A stretch of DNA of 36,936 nucleotides. Source: Chara braunii. Its lineage: Eukaryota; Streptophyta; Charophyceae; Charales; Characeae. The notes beneath the pieces are model-generated. The model had not been told where the DNA came from. It saw nothing but the letters and a program-made list of their open reading frames with translations, and searched no databases. Where the stretch lies: the NCBI GenBank assembly GCA_003427395.1, contig BFEA01000065.1, positions 2,572,817-2,609,752 on the forward strand, read 5' to 3'. The number at the start of each line of letters is the position of its first letter. Position 1 is the stretch's first letter. A program made the translations under genes and the position numbers. Positions 30,377 to 36,936 of the stretch are shown here, piece by piece.

Positions 30377-31614
30377 TGCAATGACTTGCTGATTTCTGGT
30401 CGCCTGTAGCCTCTCCCTTGTCGAGGTTGTACCAATTGTAGGTCAGCTTCGTAATTTTGTTTGCCGAAGGGCTAACAGAGAGACATACCTGTACGAAAAT
30501 CCGATAGGGATATATCCGCAATTTGTGAAAATATAACCCCCTTCTAACTGGAATTCTTACAGCTACCCTAACTGCAAATAGCAGGCTCGGGCTACCCGTA
30601 GGACAGACAGGCCCTAAGGGCCTAAGTTGATAGACGGTCCTATAGCCTATAGCCGGGTAGTGAGAGACCCTAAAGGCCGATACAGAATACGATACCTATC
30701 GGTCAATCAGTCCGATCTAGATCGAGTCTAGGCTAGTTTAGACGATAGATAGGATGGGCACATCGGTTCAGGGCTTTTGGCGGTTGGTACCGAGTACATC
30801 GCTGCTGCGCAACGCGTGAACTGGAAGTGGTGACGGCTCAGCGTTGAGGGAGACAAACATAGCCAGATCTCGGAGCGCCGGCCATAGCTGGGACCTGCGC
30901 TGTACTCTGTCAGCACGTGAGGCTGTACAGAGGTTTGGGCTATTCGAGGTCTGCTGGAGGCGAATGCCCTGCTGGACCCTCCTCCGGAGTAGGGTTACAG
31001 GGTAGTGGCGCTGCAGCTTCTTCCTCAGAGGTCATCTTGTCAGAAGTGGTGGCGCTGCTGCAGACTTCCACCCGGGAAGTCTCCTGACACTTCGTCATCA
31101 TCAGATACTGTGGTGCTGGTCTTCTTCTTCATCCTCTGAGTGGAGCTTGGCCTAAGAGGCCTGTTATAGGGTGGCGCTTCCCTCTCAAGGTTGAATCTGG
31201 GTGGTGTTGGATGTTTCACGGACTCAGGGGTGGTGATAGCGGTTCATCAGGGTTGGGGAGTGAAGTGCTGCTCATTTTTTAGCAATCATAGTTATGAAGT
31301 TATTCTGACAATTCGAGAATCTAGAGTTTAATAAACAGTGTTGATACTGGGTTCAGACTATCATCGTTCCATTGTTTCTTGGATGTGATCTACTCGGATT
31401 TCCTTTATGACTGGCTGTGAGGATTGAGTGGAGTGAATTGCACTTTCAATGTACCCTGTCATATCGCATGGTCAAGTCTTCCGTCGTGTTTCTCTCTCCC
31501 TGTGCGGTGTGATACTCCTATCCTCTCCCCTTCCTTCTGAGTATTATGGGCATACCTGGGAGTCTATGTGAGTGAGTGTTGGTCATCAAACAACAAACAA
31601 CCAGAATCATAACA
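30377..31614 (+). mobile_element. 3' LTR of the inner Ty3 element
   Basis: 1238 bp, partner of 21935-23167, starting TGCAATGACTT and ending CCAGAATCATAACA, followed by the GATG duplication. Confidence 0.92.
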
Positions 31615-32468
31615 GATGCCAATCATTGATATGTACGACTTCACCCTCAAACACGTCAAAGGACAGTTCAATGTGGTAGCCGATGCATTATCTAGATGGA
31701 CAGACTATCTTGGAGCGCTAGTAACTGAGTTACTTGCCAGGAGTATATGTCAGTAGTTGGTCGATGCCTATCAGGAGGACAAACTTCTAAAGGAGATCAT
31801 TAGACGCCTCTCTACGCAAGATAAAAAGGTGTGCGAGGAGTTCAGAATGGTTGATAGTTTGTTGTTCCTGAGTGGGCAAAGAAAGAAATATTGTGCACCA
31901 ACTACATAATTTTTGTATAGTTTATTTTCAGGGGAATGCCATGACACCACTCGTCATTTCAGATTCAAGAAGACTGCTAACCTGTTGCAGCATTTTTTGG
32001 TGACCGAATATTATAGAGGATGCCTATAAGTATATAGAGATACGTCAGGTCTGTCAAAGGAACAAACTCACAAAACTCGGGCATCTCTAGGCTTATTAAA
32101 GCCTAAAGCCTCTCCCTATTCCCACTGGACCAGGGGAGTCTCTGTCCATGGACTTCATGGACACTCGCGTGACCAGCAGCAAGAGGATTAGGCAAATCTA
32201 TGTTATTGTTAATAGATTTTCAAAGTACGCACGCCTCATACTGCAACAGTTAAAATACAATCGGTCAATTCTAAGTTTTTTTATCACTGGGTAAAGGATT
32301 TTGGACTACCTAAATCTACAGTGAGTGACAGAGATGTGTGTTTCACTCGTGAACTACGGCAGAAGACAATGAAACAAAAGGGATCTGAACTGCAGATGAC
32401 ATTTGAGAAGCACCCAGAAACAAATGGACAGGCTGAACCGATGAACCGTGTAGTACAGCAGTTATTAA

Positions 32469-32618
32469 ACCACCAGTACTTCCTAGAGTCGTGCCCGTTA
32501 ACGCGCCACGATTTTAGGAAACGTACGGGCTACTACAAGAGCGCCCAAATTCATCTGACTAGAAACGTTTCTACTCTATTTTTTTCCGCGGCCAATAGCT
32601 GGGCCAAGTATTGGTGGT
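32469..32618. mobile_element. 150-bp inverted-repeat element (MITE) with TTAA duplication
   Basis: It is inserted between VQQLL and RHYIKPNE of the outer integrase. Left end ACCACCAGTACTT, right end (opposite strand) ACCACCAATACTT: 12 of 13 match. TTAA stands on both sides (32465-32468 and 32619-32622). Removing the element and one TTAA restores the expected reading frame exactly. A TA duplication with AACC ends fits equally well, so piggyBac-like or Tc1/mariner-like origin cannot be separated. It encodes nothing. Confidence 0.85.
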
Positions 32619-33161
32619 TTAAGGCATTATATCAAGCCTAATGAGATTGATTGGGATGATAAGTTACCACCGGTAGCTAGCCTATACAATAATGTTGTGC
32701 ATTCTACGACCACACGGACACCTAATGAGCTGCATTTAGGATGGGAGCCTAAGATGCAGTTGGGTTTTCTGTTCCCTGAGTCTAAGTCTAAAGCAGCACC
32801 TGGTAGCATTGAATACGGTTTACAACTTTACAATATGAGTCCTTGCTGCACAAGACTATGGATCAGATTCAGAAAGCTCAGAATGCTATGATATCATCTA
32901 AGAACAAATACCGTCAGCAGTCAACATTTCAGATTGGGGATAGAGTTTGGGTCATAGAAAATACTATTGATTGCACATGCATAGATTATAGATATACTGA
33001 TTCCTTAGTATCTTGGGCCATGGCCTATTTTAGACATAGTAGGATCACATCCTGATGGCCGATCATATGCAGTTGTTGTTCCTCCTCACTTATGCAGTTA
33101 CCCTGTTTTCATGCCTCCAAACTCTTACCTTTCTCCCAGACTGATCAGTTTCCCTCTCGGT

Positions 33162-33660
33162 GATCAATTATGCCCCCTACCATGGACAGATATGTGGACA
33201 TGGATTGGACTGTTGACCATAAAGTGATGCCAGTGCAGAAGCCTCCGAGTAGAGGAAGACCACTCCCAACAATGCAGTACAGGGTGGCCTTCAGATTGAG
33301 GATCCTGAAGAACGGGCTTTGAAAGGGAAGCAACAGCTGGAATGACGCGTTCTCAGAGAGCTTCCGAACCTGAGATCAATGATGCCCCCTACCATGGACA
33401 GCTATGTGGACATCAATTGCATTGTTGAGCATGAAGTGATGTCAGCGCAGAAGTCTCCGGGTAGAGGATGACCACTGAAGCCAACAATGCAGTACAGGGT
33501 GGCCTTCACACATCACCTAAATCCTGAAGAGGATTGGTGGTTCACAAGGGAAGACCTCATCAAGACACCACTGCAGATGGAGCATCAATATGAACGGGCT
33601 TTGAAATGGAAGCAACAGCTGGAATCAAGGGTTCTCAGAGAGCTTCTGAACCTGAGGGAG
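33162..33660 (+). repeat. Tandem duplication of the integrase tail
   Basis: Bases 33162-33372 and 33373-33660 both begin GATCAAT...ATGCCCCCTACCATGGACAG and share CAATGCAGTACAGGGTGGCC and the ERALK-coding end. Copy 1 has an internal deletion of about 80 bases. Confidence 0.85.
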
Positions 33661-33664
33661 AGAA
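33654..33664 (+). other. Polypurine tract of the outer element
   Basis: GAGGGAGAGAA lies directly before the LTR start at 33665. Confidence 0.5.
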
Positions 33665-34518
33665 TACGACGAATTAGGCCCTCGGCCATGCTAGAAAGGC
33701 CCCTGGTCGTGCAGAAAAAGGCCTCGACCGCCCTAAGTGAAAGCGGGTCAAGCTGGCCCCAAGTGAAGGCCGGCCTCAGAAAAAGGGCCCCGAGTGGTTA
33801 CCAACGTGCAGCATGCAGCTGTTGTAACCAACCGGTAGGCCCAGCCCACAAGTTGGTTACAGAGGCTGGGCCTGCACAGTCTTCCAGAAGAGCCCAGGGA
33901 CACGGTGCTGGTAAAGGACTAAGCCTGGGCACAGCCTCCACAACCTCGTCAGTCTTCACAAAAGCAGGGAGGCCGCCCAGCCAGACACATTCAGGCATTC
34001 AGGCTGAGCGGTCATGCTGCTGGAGAGTGCAACCAGCCTCCATGAAGGAAGCCGCTGTGGTGACAGTGAGAAGAAAGAAGGTGGGCGCCATCCATAGCCA
34101 GGCTGGGGGCTCCATAGCTGGATGGTGAAGTGTGGTGATCCTTCGAAAAGGAAGAGAGACGGGAGGCAGTGGGAACAAGGCACATGCCTGGTGTTGACGA
34201 AGGCCAGGCTGTGTGAACAGAGTCTTCACGCAGCACTGGGCAACTGACACATGGACCATTGTTGGCATGAAATATGCTAGATGAGTAGGAGCGTAGGAAA
34301 TAGGAAGGGCGATCAGGCCGTCAACAGGAAGACTACATGGTCGTTGTATTGATGATAGGAGGCGGTGGAAGGGCTTTCTTTGTCAAGAGACTTCGGTGTA
34401 TTGCTCGCTCTTATTTTGTGTGCATTTCACTTCGATTTCTGCTTTCAATACAGCTCAATTATGTCTGATCTTCTGTGAGATGTTGCAATACGCTGTTCTC
34501 ATTGCTTATTTCCTGGCA
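33665..34518 (+). mobile_element. 3' LTR of the outer Ty3 element
   Basis: 854 bp. It starts TACGACGAATT (a changed TG; relatives start TGCGAGGATT) and ends TTCCTGGCA. It aligns in inverse orientation with 3977-4843 along its length, for example CAAGAGACTTC and CTTCTGTGAGA. The 213-codon frame into it is a read-through of pol, not a gene. Confidence 0.7.
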
Positions 34519-34545
34519 GTTTGAAAAAGCAACCTTAGAAGATAA

Positions 34546-35873
<1,328 letters not shown>

Positions 35874-35929
35874 ATAACCAGAAGTTTTCGCAGTGATACA
35901 AAATCCCAGGAGGATTCTGAAGCACAGTA

Positions 35930-36100
35930 TCCAACATGCAATTGAATTGGTCCCTTCAATCTAACAGTGATTAGTTCCTTGCTCGCCATGATGAATTGCA
36001 AAAGCAACTTAAGGAACCTCACAAACAAGGGTTGGATCAAACCCCAAGTTATCCCAGTTTATGGTGGGGTGAATTCTATTTGTCCCAAAGAAGCAAGGTA
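35930..36100 (+). pseudogene. Ty3 RT N-terminal scrap
   Basis: HAIELVPS followed by ELQKQLKE, then (shifted) NKGWIKPQ and ICPKEAR matches the start of RT in this superfamily (compare [26 protein letters not shown] at 27530-27650). Frameshifted, with no further motifs after 36100. Confidence 0.55.
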
Positions 36101-36509
36101 AGCTCCAGACATGATTCATTGATTATTGGCAAGAAAGAAGAGTGTGCCAGGGGCCCCAGCTTCCACAGTGGCAAAAGGGGGAGAGGTGCCTCATGGGAGA
36201 GCTCTGGCACGCAGAGCATTACTGGGAGTTGGCGAGGGCCATTGGCCATTGTGCCCAGGTTCCCGAAGACAAATTTAACCTGTATTGCAGCCTAAAGAAG
36301 TCCTATATTATCGGTAATCACAGTGAAACTTCTCTAGTATGTGACCTTGGTCTTCTTCTCTGCATGAGGGCATCTTCAGACAAGACCACAAGATTGCCAG
36401 GAGTAGTTATTGAGCTTTCCTGTAGGAGGGACTGGTGAGGGAAATGATTATTAGGAGCCCACTTTATGTCGCATGCCTACAACATCAGAAAGGAATGGCA
36501 CAGAACCTA
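36101..36509. other. No recognised feature
   Basis: Frames of up to 99 codons are present but match nothing I know. It contains an isolated CAGGGGCCCCAG palindrome-like stretch near 36146. Confidence 0.35.
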
Positions 36510-36653
36510 AGGACCGACCAAAGGAGAAAGAGCAATACACAGATCTGACTCATCATGACTGAGGACTGATTGCATACACCCAGGACCGACCGCAGGAGAA
36601 AGAGCAATACACAGATCTGACTCATCCTGACTGAGGACTAACTGCATACACCC
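36510..36653. repeat. 72-bp tandem duplication
   Basis: AGGACCGACC...GGAGAAAGAGCAATACACAG is repeated at 36510 and 36582 with few changes. No role recognised. Confidence 0.88.
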
Positions 36654-36868
36654 ATCATCATGCAAATGTGGGAAAGGCATGGCGACATACACAGAGAAGA
36701 AAGTCGCTGTGCTTGTACATCCATGGACGAGGGGGATGAGGAAGGTGTGGAGGAGGAAGGAGAGGAGACGTCAACTCAGATAGTGCTGCTAACATATAAT
36801 CTCCAACAATAACCCCCAATGTCTCTGTCGGAATAAAATGTCTGAGTCTGGGCAATTGCTCAATGTCA

Positions 36869-36870
36869 CC

Positions 36871-36936
<66 letters not shown>
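36869..36936. repeat. (CT)n microsatellite at the contig end
   Basis: About 34 CT units run to the last base. The assembly most likely stopped because of this repeat. Confidence 0.95.

Larger units (their letters stand above)
21935..31614 (+). mobile_element. Ty3-type LTR retrotransposon with both LTRs (9.68 kb)
   Basis: It has LTRs of 1233 and 1238 bp (TGCAATGACTT...CATAACA), a primer-binding site, gag, protease, RT, RNase H, integrase, chromodomain-like tail and polypurine tract. GATG flanks it at 21931-21934 and 31615-31618. Over the first 240 bases the LTRs differ at about one position in ten by eye, so it is old. It interrupts the RNase H of an older element of the same superfamily and orientation. 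Every frame carries lesions, so it is not autonomous. Confidence 0.93.
31615..33664 (+). pseudogene. Outer Ty3 element, RNase H end and integrase
   Basis: It continues the frame broken at 21934: DMYDFTLKHVKGQF, VADALSRW, zinc module (ECHDTTRHFR, VCQRNK), SMDFMDT, VSDRDVCFT, HPETNGQAEPMNR, an interruption by a 150-bp element, then IKPNEIDWDD, TPNELHLG, QIGDRVWV, HASKLLPF and the tail WWFTREDLIKTP. Frame breaks are numerous. The DDE residues can be recognised but the gene is long dead. Confidence 0.82.

Overview
This is a eukaryotic nuclear contig, almost certainly from a green plant or streptophyte alga with a large transposon-packed genome. A Chara-like charophyte is my best guess, but that is inference. 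The reasons are an intron-containing SSU72 phosphatase gene with plant-like sequence, U6 snRNA copies close to the plant form, Ty3-type chromovirus-like retrotransposons primed by initiator tRNA-Met, and no prokaryotic gene organisation. It is probably a whole contig: the left end carries a sequencing-adapter junction and the right end stops inside a (CT)n run.

Left part (1-9.5 kb): an artefactual Nextera mate-pair junction (35-72), a decayed 5' LTR with a primer site, and a solo LTR (889-3037) split by a second solo LTR (1759-2921), each with its own target-site duplication. Then come two exons of a host SSU72 gene on the minus strand (9334-9479, then 3398-3516). Their phases match exactly across a 5.8-kb intron filled with a truncated Ty3 element, a solo LTR, a tRNA-derived SINE with a 20-bp duplication, a LINE-like fragment and microsatellites. 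The first and last SSU72 exons were not found.

Middle (9.5-20 kb): short tandem arrays, three near-complete U6 snRNA copies (two with A-tails; one A-tail is split by a solo LTR), and a minus-strand Ty3 remnant (15183-19070). In that remnant the integrase is interrupted by a terminal-inverted-repeat DNA element, which is itself interrupted by a SINE. An intronless RPS6 retro-pseudogene follows.

Right part (20-37 kb): an old plus-strand Ty3 element (about 19.95-34.5 kb) whose RNase H region is split by an inserted Ty3 element with both LTRs (21935-31614, GATG duplication, PBS, gag, protease, RT, RNase H, integrase, polypurine tract). The inner element's pol carries in-frame stops, and its gag holds a suspicious copy of its own pol with an N gap. 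The outer integrase also carries a 150-bp inverted-repeat element with a TTAA duplication. A solo LTR with a long (GA)n run and a further RT scrap close the contig.

The only supported host gene is SSU72. Everything else is mobile-element derived, pseudogenic or simple repeat. I found no gene cluster that looks like a new biological system. The most useful novelties are the small non-autonomous elements whose boundaries can be read from the retrotransposon frames they interrupt, and the retroposed U6 copies.
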